From: Deltaproteobacteria bacterium
Lineage (GTDB): Bacteria > Chloroflexota > Dehalococcoidia > Dehalococcoidales > BS750m-G39
NCBI GenBank assembly: GCA_013202445.1
Contig: JABMRW010000057.1
Location: 1 to 11,245 of the forward strand
Reading direction: 5' to 3'
Length of the DNA stretch: 11,245 nt
The position numbers and the translations under genes were made by a program. Positions 5,635 through 11,245 of this stretch are shown here, piece by piece; position 1 is the first letter of the stretch; every line of letters begins with the position of its first letter. The notes below the pieces were generated by a model, which was not told the DNA's origin, did not search any database, and was given only the letters and a program-made list of their open reading frames with translations.

Positions 5635-8595
5635 GCGAAAGCATTGGCGGCAGCTCTAGGTCTTCTCCTGCTAATATTGAGCAGCTTCACCACCCCGGCT
5701 ACGGCCGGCCCCGATTTGTTAAAGTGGTCGCGGGTTAATGTCCCCGCCGATGGCGAAAAGGGGGACTGGGGGCTGGCCTGGGGTTCCGATATACAGCACC
5801 TTATCATGGCCAACGACGGCACCCTGTACGCCTGCGGCCGGGGGCTGGACTACACCCTTTATAGCTCGGTTGACCATGGCCACAGCTGGCAGGCCAGGGG
5901 CGAAGTGGCCAACGACATTGTGGCTATAGCTATCGCCCCCAATGACGCCAGCCTGGTCTACTACGTCACCGCCTCCCGGGTCTACCAGTCCACCGACAGC
6001 GCCGAGAGCTTCCTGCCCCTGCCGGAGGGCCCGGGCGGGGCGGGGGGCAACAACATTGAAATTACCTCTCTGGATATAGCCAGAGATTTTGCCGAACCGG
6101 ACAGCAACATCATCGCCGTGGGCACCAGAGATAAAAATGGGGGTGAGTTTGGCGGCGTCTACCTGCTGGAACTCGATAAACCCTTCGCCTGGACCGACGC
6201 CGGGGTGGGTAACTACGATGTTTATGACATCGCCTTTTCTCCCCATCACCCCGACGACGGCCAGCTGGTGGCGGTGGTCACCGACGAGGTTGATACCTTT
6301 ATTACCAGCAAAACCGCTGACCAGGCGTGGGGCGCCGCTATCGGCAACGCCCGGCTGAATAAGGATAACTCGATAACTGCTGTTTCGGTAGCCGTGGATA
6401 CTAAAGCCATCATCGTTTTCCCCGATGACTACAACTGCGATGTGCCCAATAGCGCCTGCGTCCTGTTTATCGGCATTGACGCCGGCAGTGAGAACGGCGA
6501 TGTTTACCGGATTATGGGGAAAGCGGCACCGGGAAAGTCGCTGGCTATTGACCTCGACATAGGCCAAGCTGAATACGTTGACAATGTTGACGTCACCGGC
6601 CTGGCGGCTAGCGGCAAGGCTGACAGTGCTTATCTTATCGCCAGCGCCGCCGGCAGTACCGATATCTACCTCAGCCAAGACGGCGGCCAGAACTGGGAGA
6701 AGAGCGCCAAACCGCCCACCGGAGATGGCCAGACCTACCCGCTTATGGCTAACGGGCTGGTTTACGCCGCCACCAGCGGCACCGAGAGCGCCTTCTCCAT
6801 AAGCCGGGACGGCGGCCTCAGCTGGAACCAACTAAGCTTTATCGATACCATCATCGAAGATATAGTTGACCTGGCGCCGTCGCCATACTACAGCCAGGAT
6901 AACAGCCTCTTTATGCTCACCTACTATACCGCCGGCGCCCACAGCCTCTGGCGCAGTCTTAACGGGGGAGCCGATTGGGAGAGGGTCTACACCAGCGCCC
7001 TGGCCGATGTCGACGAGATTGACCGGGTGGCGCTTTCCCCGCAGTACTATAAAGATAACCCGGTGGTCTTCTTAGCCGGCCTTAGCAACGGCCAGGCGGC
7101 GGTATGGAAGTCAGCCGATAACGGGCAGAGCTTTAAGCGCAAGGCTGCCCGCTTCCCCATTGACTGCTGGGCGGTGGCCGGTGACGACAGCCTGTTTATC
7201 GGCAACTACGACGGCAGCAACGGGCGGGTCTACCTCACCACTAATAGCGGCCTGAGCTACTCCGACGGGGAAGTTGCCGGCAGCCAGCCGCTGAACTCCA
7301 TAGTCTTATCCCCAAGCTACGATCAGGACGAGACCGTCTTAATCGGCAATAAGGACGGCCGGGTGTACTGGTCCGAGGATAATGGCGCTTCGTTCGAGCC
7401 GCTGCCGCCAGAGGCCGCCTCAAGCCCGCTGAACGGCACGGTAACCGTCGCCTTTGACCCCGGATACAGCGCCAACAGCACCGTCTACGCCGCCGGCGAC
7501 ACCGAGGGGGAGAGCATCTACCGCTTTATCATCGGCAAGAGCGAACGCTGGGAGGCTATCGACAGCCCCGCCGAGGGCATGCTCGGTCAGCTAATAGTCT
7601 CCGGCGAGGGCACCCTGTACGCCAGTAACTTTAAGGCGGACGGGGGCATGGAGCGCTGCCTTAACCCGAACTACTCCCTTGGGCCGACCTTTGAGACCGT
7701 GACCAAGGGGCTGGATGAGGGGGCTAAGCTGGCTGGGCTGTGGCTGGTTGAGCACCGGCTGTGGGCAGTTGACAGCGCTAATATGAGGCTGGTGAGCTAC
7801 TACGACAGCCTGACCCAGCCGGTCAGCCTCACCTCACCGGGAGATGAAGCGCCGGGCGTGGGCACCCTGGTTAACGACACCGCCCGAAACATAGGCCTCG
7901 ACTGGGAGACACTGGAGGGCGCCGACCAGTACCGATGGCAGCTTGACTACGACACCGATTTTTCCACCGTCCCCTTAGGCTTTGAGGGCGATACCAAGGC
8001 CAGCACCGCCCAGCTGCCCGCCCTGGAACCGGGCACCACCTGCTACTGGCGGGTGAGAGCCATCGAGCCGGTGTTAAGCCCCTGGTCGGATAAGTGGTCG
8101 TTTACCACCAGCATCGGCAGTGAGGTCCTGGCCCCGCTGCTGGAAAGCCCCGAGGCCGGTGCCAGCGCCGTTTCGCTAAAGCCTATCTTCCAGTGGAGCG
8201 CTATCGCCGGCGCCGATAGCTACGAGCTGGTGGTTTCCACCAAGATTGAACTTGACAACCCCACCATCCTCAAGACCGCTAGCTACGCCCTGGCCAGCAC
8301 CGCCTGGCAGTGCAACGTAAGCCTGGACTACGATACCACCTACTACTGGAAGGTGAGGGCGGTAAACGGCGATACTCACAGCGCCTGGAGCGCCGTCGGC
8401 GCCTTCTCTACCGGGCCGGCGCCTTTAGAGGCGGAACCGCCACTGGAGCCGCCACTACCGCCACAGACCAGCGCTTTTGACTGGACGGAGTTGATTATGC
8501 CGATGGGGGGCATAATGTTCCTGGTCTTTATGATAGTGATGATGGCCATGCTGATTACCATGATAGTGCTGGTGATTAAAGTCTCAAAGCTGTAG
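5614..8595 (+). CDS. Large exported BNR/Asp-box propeller protein with FN3-like domains and C-terminal membrane anchor (paralog 2)
   Basis: A 993-residue paralog of the preceding large gene with the same plan. The signal peptide runs to about Ala31 (PATA/GPD); Met7 (5632) is an equally good start, giving MAKALAAALG. Asp-box motifs: SVDHGHSW (85-92), STDSAESF (126-133), SQDGGQNW (354-361), SRDGGLSW (397-404), SLNGGADW (448-455), SADNGQSF (500-507), TTNSGLSY (542-549) and SEDNGASF (587-594), more and better kept than in paralog 1. Two FN3-like domains follow (about 735-833 and 837-934; both with YWRVRA/YWKVRA and W...S.W.F.T ends), then a Pro/Glu linker (936-950) and a Met-rich membrane helix (about 961-988) with tail KVSKL. 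It probably presents a propeller head on the cell surface, binding glycans or proteins or packing into a layer; the ligand is unknown. It has 7 Cys against 16 in paralog 1. It follows a strong terminator, so it is probably transcribed separately, though no clear promoter was found. Confidence 0.85.
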   Translation: MARICHMAKALAAALGLLLLILSSFTTPATAGPDLLKWSRVNVPADGEKGDWGLAWGSDIQHLIMANDGTLYACGRGLDYTLYSSVDHGHSWQARGEVANDIVAIAIAPNDASLVYYVTASRVYQSTDSAESFLPLPEGPGGAGGNNIEITSLDIARDFAEPDSNIIAVGTRDKNGGEFGGVYLLELDKPFAWTDAGVGNYDVYDIAFSPHHPDDGQLVAVVTDEVDTFITSKTADQAWGAAIGNARLNKDNSITAVSVAVDTKAIIVFPDDYNCDVPNSACVLFIGIDAGSENGDVYRIMGKAAPGKSLAIDLDIGQAEYVDNVDVTGLAASGKADSAYLIASAAGSTDIYLSQDGGQNWEKSAKPPTGDGQTYPLMANGLVYAATSGTESAFSISRDGGLSWNQLSFIDTIIEDIVDLAPSPYYSQDNSLFMLTYYTAGAHSLWRSLNGGADWERVYTSALADVDEIDRVALSPQYYKDNPVVFLAGLSNGQAAVWKSADNGQSFKRKAARFPIDCWAVAGDDSLFIGNYDGSNGRVYLTTNSGLSYSDGEVAGSQPLNSIVLSPSYDQDETVLIGNKDGRVYWSEDNGASFEPLPPEAASSPLNGTVTVAFDPGYSANSTVYAAGDTEGESIYRFIIGKSERWEAIDSPAEGMLGQLIVSGEGTLYASNFKADGGMERCLNPNYSLGPTFETVTKGLDEGAKLAGLWLVEHRLWAVDSANMRLVSYYDSLTQPVSLTSPGDEAPGVGTLVNDTARNIGLDWETLEGADQYRWQLDYDTDFSTVPLGFEGDTKASTAQLPALEPGTTCYWRVRAIEPVLSPWSDKWSFTTSIGSEVLAPLLESPEAGASAVSLKPIFQWSAIAGADSYELVVSTKIELDNPTILKTASYALASTAWQCNVSLDYDTTYYWKVRAVNGDTHSAWSAVGAFSTGPAPLEAEPPLEPPLPPQTSAFDWTELIMPMGGIMFLVFMIVMMAMLITMIVLVIKVSKL

Positions 8596-8603
8596 GGTGG
8601 GGC

Positions 8604-9242
8604 TTATTGGGGGTAATCTAAGAGGAAAACCTGGGTGGTCTCCGGCAGGTTTGACTTGGAAACAGTGAGCTTGGGCTGGGGGGCAACGTCTTTGGCCCCT
8701 ATCTCCTTGAGGAACCTTTCTACCGACTCCAGCTCTTTCTTAAGCGCCGGCGTCTGGTAGTGCATCGGGATTACCACCTTGGGCTCAAGCTGGCGCACGA
8801 CCTCGGCCGCCACCGGCGCATTTATGGTGGAGACGCCGCCTACGGGAAGCAGCAAGACATCAACATTGTCTAATTCTTCGACCTGCTCCACGCTGAGGAC
8901 GTGCCCCAGGTCACCCAGGTGGCAGACCGATATCTCGTCTATCTCCATATGATAGGCGGTGTTCTTGCCCCTCTTTTCGCCCTTCTCGCCGTCATGGAAG
9001 GTGGCTATCCCCGTAATCAGCACACCGCTGATTTCGTATTCACCAGGTCCCTTGAGCACCCTGGGCTCACCGCCGACACCCTCAACATAGGAGTGACCGG
9101 GGTGCTGGTGGCTGACGGTTACCACGCTGGCGGTGGGCTTGCCCAGCTTGTAACCCAGCTCCGGGGAATAGGGGTCGGTGATAACGGTGGCCTGGCTGCC
9201 CTTGATCTTGAAACAAGAATGACCCAGCCAACTAATTTCCAT
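8604..9242 (-). CDS. Metallo-beta-lactamase-fold hydrolase-like protein with altered metal motif
   Basis: A 212-residue cytoplasmic protein of the small UlaG-like/Lactamase_B_3 type. It opens with MEISWLGHSCFKI and has TDPY (22-25), as is usual when the N-terminal strand carries the first conserved His. The main metal motif reads S-HQHPGH (45-50): three His are present, but the usual Asp of HxHxDH is Gly49. Other likely ligands are His83 (TFHD), Asp111 (HLGDLGH) and His161 (PMHYQT). Length and C-terminal MHY motif fit the family, whose members hydrolyse phosphodiester, lactone or sugar-lactone substrates or have unknown function; no substrate can be assigned. The Asp normally helps bind the second metal, so activity may be altered or mononuclear. 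It converges on the preceding gene with 8 bases between stops. The ATG lies right at the expected transcription start and has no Shine-Dalgarno. Confidence 0.85.
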   Translation of the reverse strand: MEISWLGHSCFKIKGSQATVITDPYSPELGYKLGKPTASVVTVSHQHPGHSYVEGVGGEPRVLKGPGEYEISGVLITGIATFHDGEKGEKRGKNTAYHMEIDEISVCHLGDLGHVLSVEQVEELDNVDVLLLPVGGVSTINAPVAAEVVRQLEPKVVIPMHYQTPALKKELESVERFLKEIGAKDVAPQPKLTVSKSNLPETTQVFLLDYPQ

Positions 9243-9248
9243 CGTCTA

Positions 9249-9277
9249 AATATAGCATAGCCGAGGCTGGCAATCAA
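9249..9277 (-). promoter_or_regulatory. Promoter for the metallo-beta-lactamase-fold gene, probably leaderless
   Basis: On the minus strand, TTGATT (9277-9272), a 17-base spacer and TATATT (9254-9249) make a good sigma-70-type promoter. The ATG begins at 9242, six bases after the -10 box, where transcription would be expected to start. No ribosome binding site exists in between, consistent with a leaderless mRNA. Confidence 0.65.
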
Positions 9278-9299
9278 ATTTTTTGGGGGGCGGGAATAG

Positions 9300-9462
9300 C
9301 CCGGTTTTTAGCGTTTGTTCTGCTTCCCACCCTCCTACCCAATAGAGGTTTCACCTCTCTCACTGTGGGGGAAAAGGCGGGGCTAATCTAAGGGGGTGTT
9401 TAAGAGGGGTTACACCCCTCTTAAACATAAAGGGCGGCGGGTGGGAAAAGATAAAAAACGGG
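9300..9462. repeat. Nested palindromic element, possible MITE-like remnant
   Basis: The 347-base gap before hrcA contains layered inverted repeats. The ends CCCGGTTTTTA (9300-9310) and TAAAAAACGGG (9452-9462) match as inverted repeats at 10 of 11 positions. Inside them TCCCACCC (9325-9332) pairs with GGGTGGGA (9439-9446). Innermost are two hairpins, AGAGG/CCTCT and the 14-bp stem at 9397-9427. The about 163-bp unit has no coding potential that I can see. No target-site duplication was recognised. The element could be a miniature transposable remnant or simply a structured intergenic spacer. Confidence 0.4.
9397..9427. repeat. Perfect 14-bp-stem hairpin upstream of hrcA
   Basis: TGTTTAAGAGGGGT (9397-9410) and ACCCCTCTTAAACA (9414-9427) are perfect inverted repeats around the loop TAC. 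No T-tract follows on either strand. It lies between the divergent metallo-beta-lactamase-fold gene and hrcA, about 75 bases before the hrcA -35 box. A related but imperfect copy occurs after hrcA at 10633-10662. Confidence 0.75.
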
Positions 9463-9503
9463 GGGAGGGGTAAAATATAGAGAAAAATACCCCCCATAGT
9501 ATC

Positions 9504-9543
9504 TTGACAATCAGCCCCTAAAGTGATAAGTTAAAGCTATAAT
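9504..9543 (+). promoter_or_regulatory. hrcA promoter region
   Basis: A perfect TTGACA (9504-9509) and a perfect TATAAT (9538-9543) are present but 28 bases apart, too far to act together. With TTGACA, the best-spaced -10 candidate is the weak TAAGTT (9527-9532, 17-base spacer); with TATAAT, the -35 region is poor. TATAAT lies inside the left arm of the HrcA operator, so the arrangement suits repression by HrcA whichever pairing is used. Confidence 0.55.
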
Positions 9544-9569
9544 TAGCACTCTAAGGCTTAGACTGCTAA
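9543..9569. promoter_or_regulatory. CIRCE operator (HrcA-binding site)
   Basis: TTAGCACTC (9543-9551), nine bases, then GACTGCTAA (9561-9569) matches the CIRCE consensus TTAGCACTC-N9-GAGTGCTAA with one mismatch. The site is embedded in a longer palindrome with perfect 13-base arms (9536-9548 and 9564-9576). It ends 20 bases before the hrcA start codon and overlaps a TATAAT box. HrcA is therefore expected to repress its own operon, with release upon heat stress. Confidence 0.95.
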
Positions 9570-9589
9570 TTATAGCTACGGAGGCGAAA

Positions 9590-10621
9590 ATGCTATCCGC
9601 TAGAAGCGAGACAATACTAAAATCAATAGTGGGACAGTATATCGTAAAGGCGGCGCCGGTGCCGTCCCAGAGCATCATCAACGACTTCGAGCTGGCGGTA
9701 AGCTCGGCTACCATCCGCAACGAGATGGCGCACCTGGAGCAAGAGGGCTATATCACCCGCCCCCACTCCTCGGCCGGAAGCATCCCACTAGACAAGGGCT
9801 ACCGCTACTACGTGGAGACCTTAAGCGACATCGAGCTGCCCCTGGCGGAGAGGCTGCTGGTGAGCCACCTCTTCCACCAGGTGGAGAGAGAATTAGAGGA
9901 CTGGTTGAGCCTGGCGGCGACCCTTACCGCCCAGCTGGTGCAGAATGTGGCCGTGGTTACCCTGCCCAAGCCGGCCCACTGCCAATTCCAGCACCTGGAA
10001 CTGGTCGCCCTAAAAGATTCACTGGCGCTGGTGGTGCTGGTGCTCCACGGGGCCATGCTCCGGCAGCAGTTGATAACCTTCGACCAGGCCATGTCTCAGG
10101 AAGATCTGACCGCAATCGCTAATAAATTAAACGACGCCTACGCCGACAAGACTAGAGCCAAGATTTCAGTCAATAAAATAAAGATGGTCGCCGCCGAACA
10201 GCAGGTGGCCGACTGCCTGCTCAAGATAATGCGGGACGAAGACGAGCAGGAGTATGAGCATACCAGCCTGGACGGGCTGCACTTCACTCTTAACCAGCCC
10301 GAATTCCGCCGCGGGGAGGGGGGGCAGGTCTTAATAGAACTGGTCGACGGGCGCAACCTGATGCGAACCATCACCCCCGAAAAGATGGGCGGCAGCAAGG
10401 TGCAGGTAATCATCGGTAAAGAAAACAGGGCGGAAACCATCCAGAAATACAGCGTGGTCATCAACAAATACGGGCTGCCCGAAGAAGCCGTGGGCGTTAT
10501 AAGCGTGGTGGGGCCGACCCGCATGCCCTACGCCCGCACTATTTCGGCGGTGCACTATATATCATCGGTCTTAAGCCAGATGGTGGCCGAGCTCTACGGC
10601 AGAAAGCCAGAGGGGAATTAA
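9590..10621 (+). CDS. hrcA: Heat-inducible transcription repressor HrcA
   Basis: A 343-residue repressor of class I heat-shock genes that binds CIRCE as a dimer and, in studied bacteria, depends on GroEL for folding. Residues about 1-75 are the winged-helix DNA-binding domain with the hallmark SSATIRNEMAHLEQEGYI followed by RPHSSAGSIPLDKGYRYYV. The C-terminal domain ends with the conserved VVGPTRMPYARTISAVHYIS (about 307-326), and IGKENR (275-280) is also typical. Length is normal for the family. The usual Arg of PHTSAGRxP is Ser64 here, a small departure in the DNA-binding wing. GGAGG (9580-9584) lies 5 bases before the ATG. The gene leads an operon with grpE and is preceded by a CIRCE site, implying autoregulation. 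Confidence 0.97.
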   Translation: MLSARSETILKSIVGQYIVKAAPVPSQSIINDFELAVSSATIRNEMAHLEQEGYITRPHSSAGSIPLDKGYRYYVETLSDIELPLAERLLVSHLFHQVERELEDWLSLAATLTAQLVQNVAVVTLPKPAHCQFQHLELVALKDSLALVVLVLHGAMLRQQLITFDQAMSQEDLTAIANKLNDAYADKTRAKISVNKIKMVAAEQQVADCLLKIMRDEDEQEYEHTSLDGLHFTLNQPEFRRGEGGQVLIELVDGRNLMRTITPEKMGGSKVQVIIGKENRAETIQKYSVVINKYGLPEEAVGVISVVGPTRMPYARTISAVHYISSVLSQMVAELYGRKPEGN

Positions 10622-10632
10622 TTTAACAGGGA

Positions 10633-10662
10633 GTTAAAGAGGGGCTGTGCCCCCCTTACAAA
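10633..10662. repeat. Imperfect palindrome between hrcA and grpE
   Basis: GTTAAAGAGGGGC, loop TGT, then GCCCCCCTTAC: a 5-bp GGGGC/GCCCC stem extended by three pairs after an A-C mismatch. It resembles the perfect hairpin at 9397-9427 in both sequence and layout. It is followed by A7 rather than a T-tract, so it is unlikely to terminate the operon, but it could act as an mRNA processing or stability element between hrcA and grpE. Confidence 0.5.
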
Positions 10663-10690
10663 AAAATAATTGGGGGTGGGGTAGATAATA

Positions 10691-11245
10691 ATGATGCCAA
10701 GAGAACCCAAAGAAGAACAAGATAACGAGATAAACGAAACCCCAACCGGGGAGGTTGAGGCAGAGGCCGGCGAGATAACCGACATAGAAATCCTGAAGGA
10801 AACGCTGGCCGAAGCCAAGGCCAAAGCCGAAGCCAACCTGGCGGGGTGGCAACGCGCCCAGGCCGATTTCGTTAACTACAAAAAGCGCAGCGAGCAGGAA
10901 AAACAGGACTTAAGCAAATTCGCCAACTCGGTGCTGATACTCAACCTGCTGCCCGTCCTGGATGATTTTGAGCGAGCCTTCAGTTCCCTGCCACCCAAGA
11001 TGGAAAAACTGAGCTGGCTGGACGGCATCAAGCTCATCGAGCGCAAGCTGTGGGCCGTCCTGCAGGCACAAGGGGTGTCCCCGATTAAGGCGCTGGGCGA
11101 GCCCTTCGACCCCCAATTCCACGAGGCGGTGAGGCAGGATAAGGGCAAGGAAGGGATAGTTATCGAGGAGGTACAGAAGGGCTACATGTTAGAAGACAGA
11201 GTAATTCGACCCACTATGGTAGTAGTGGGCAACGGAGAGGAGGAC
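10691..11245 (+). CDS. grpE: Nucleotide exchange factor GrpE (3' end outside the window)
   Basis: An open frame of 185 codons with no stop before the window edge; GrpE proteins are about this long, so little is missing. GrpE is the dimeric nucleotide-exchange factor that releases ADP from DnaK. Residues about 1-30 are acidic and disordered-looking; about 30-80 is the long coiled-coil dimer helix, including RAQADFVNYKKRSEQE; LLPVLDDFERA (86-96) is the family hallmark before the four-helix region. The beta-wing that contacts DnaK follows, with GEPFDPQFHEAV (136-147) and the signature VIEEVQKGYMLEDRVIRPTMV (157-177). Two ATGs are adjacent (10691 and 10694); the G-rich stretch at 10672-10681 may serve as a ribosome binding site. 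It begins 69 bases after hrcA and is probably co-transcribed under the CIRCE operator. Confidence 0.96.
   Translation, partial: MMPREPKEEQDNEINETPTGEVEAEAGEITDIEILKETLAEAKAKAEANLAGWQRAQADFVNYKKRSEQEKQDLSKFANSVLILNLLPVLDDFERAFSSLPPKMEKLSWLDGIKLIERKLWAVLQAQGVSPIKALGEPFDPQFHEAVRQDKGKEGIVIEEVQKGYMLEDRVIRPTMVVVGNGEED

Noticed and set aside
5719..6831. 370-codon minus-strand ORF under the second Asp-box gene
   Set aside because: Same reason: low-complexity Gly/Val/Ala antisense translation opposite a well-supported propeller domain.
2197..8595. Sialidase function for the Asp-box proteins
   Set aside because: Asp boxes are structural and occur in many propellers. I could not see the Arg triad, Tyr/Glu pair and Asp arrangement required for sialidase activity.
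8901..9260. 119-codon plus-strand ORF opposite the metallo-beta-lactamase-fold gene
   Set aside because: It shows no family features, and the minus-strand frame holds all conserved metal-binding motifs.
10633..10666. Intrinsic terminator between hrcA and grpE
   Set aside because: The hairpin is followed by a run of A, not T, and grpE is expected to be co-transcribed with hrcA.

Overview
The window looks like chromosomal DNA of an anaerobic Chloroflexota bacterium, most likely of the Dehalococcoidia. The inference rests on three things: very large BNR/Asp-box surface proteins held by a C-terminal membrane helix rather than an LPXTG signal, Gram-positive-style CIRCE/HrcA control of a hrcA-grpE heat-shock operon, and a GC-rich coding style with few strong Shine-Dalgarno sites outside the surface genes. 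It is based on protein character alone; no database search was possible.

Region 1 (1-5580) is a cell-surface locus on the + strand. Two paralogous lipoproteins (148-1074 and 1337-1999) have near-identical signal peptides, a collagen-like Gly-X-Y stretch and a related C-terminal domain with two conserved cysteines. The first also carries five in-register repeats of about 20 residues. A 25-codon ORF with an ideal ribosome binding site (2064-2141) follows. Then comes a 1097-residue exported protein with Asp-box propeller repeats, two fibronectin-III-like domains and a C-terminal membrane helix (2197-5490), closed by a strong intrinsic terminator (5541-5574). The promoters before both lipoprotein genes and before the small ORF/large protein are recognisably related over about 30 bases, which suggests joint control.

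Region 2 (5581-8595) holds a second Asp-box/FN3/membrane-anchored protein of 993 residues with the same architecture. Its start region is packed with short inverted repeats and lacks a Shine-Dalgarno site. A small metallo-beta-lactamase-fold protein (8604-9242, - strand) converges on it with only 8 bases between the stop codons. That gene appears to have a leaderless transcript and an altered metal-binding motif (HxHxGH in place of HxHxDH).

Region 3 (9243-9589) is a 347-base intergenic stretch with a nested palindromic structure resembling a miniature inverted-repeat element, followed by a CIRCE operator inside a longer 13-base-arm palindrome. Region 4 (9590-11245) is hrcA followed by grpE, the latter running off the window; dnaK and dnaJ would be expected next.

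Taken together, the first 8.6 kb encodes four exported, surface-tethered proteins that could form an envelope layer or adhesive coat: two with rod-like collagen segments on lipid anchors and two with large propeller heads on membrane helices. The last 2 kb is ordinary protein-quality-control machinery.
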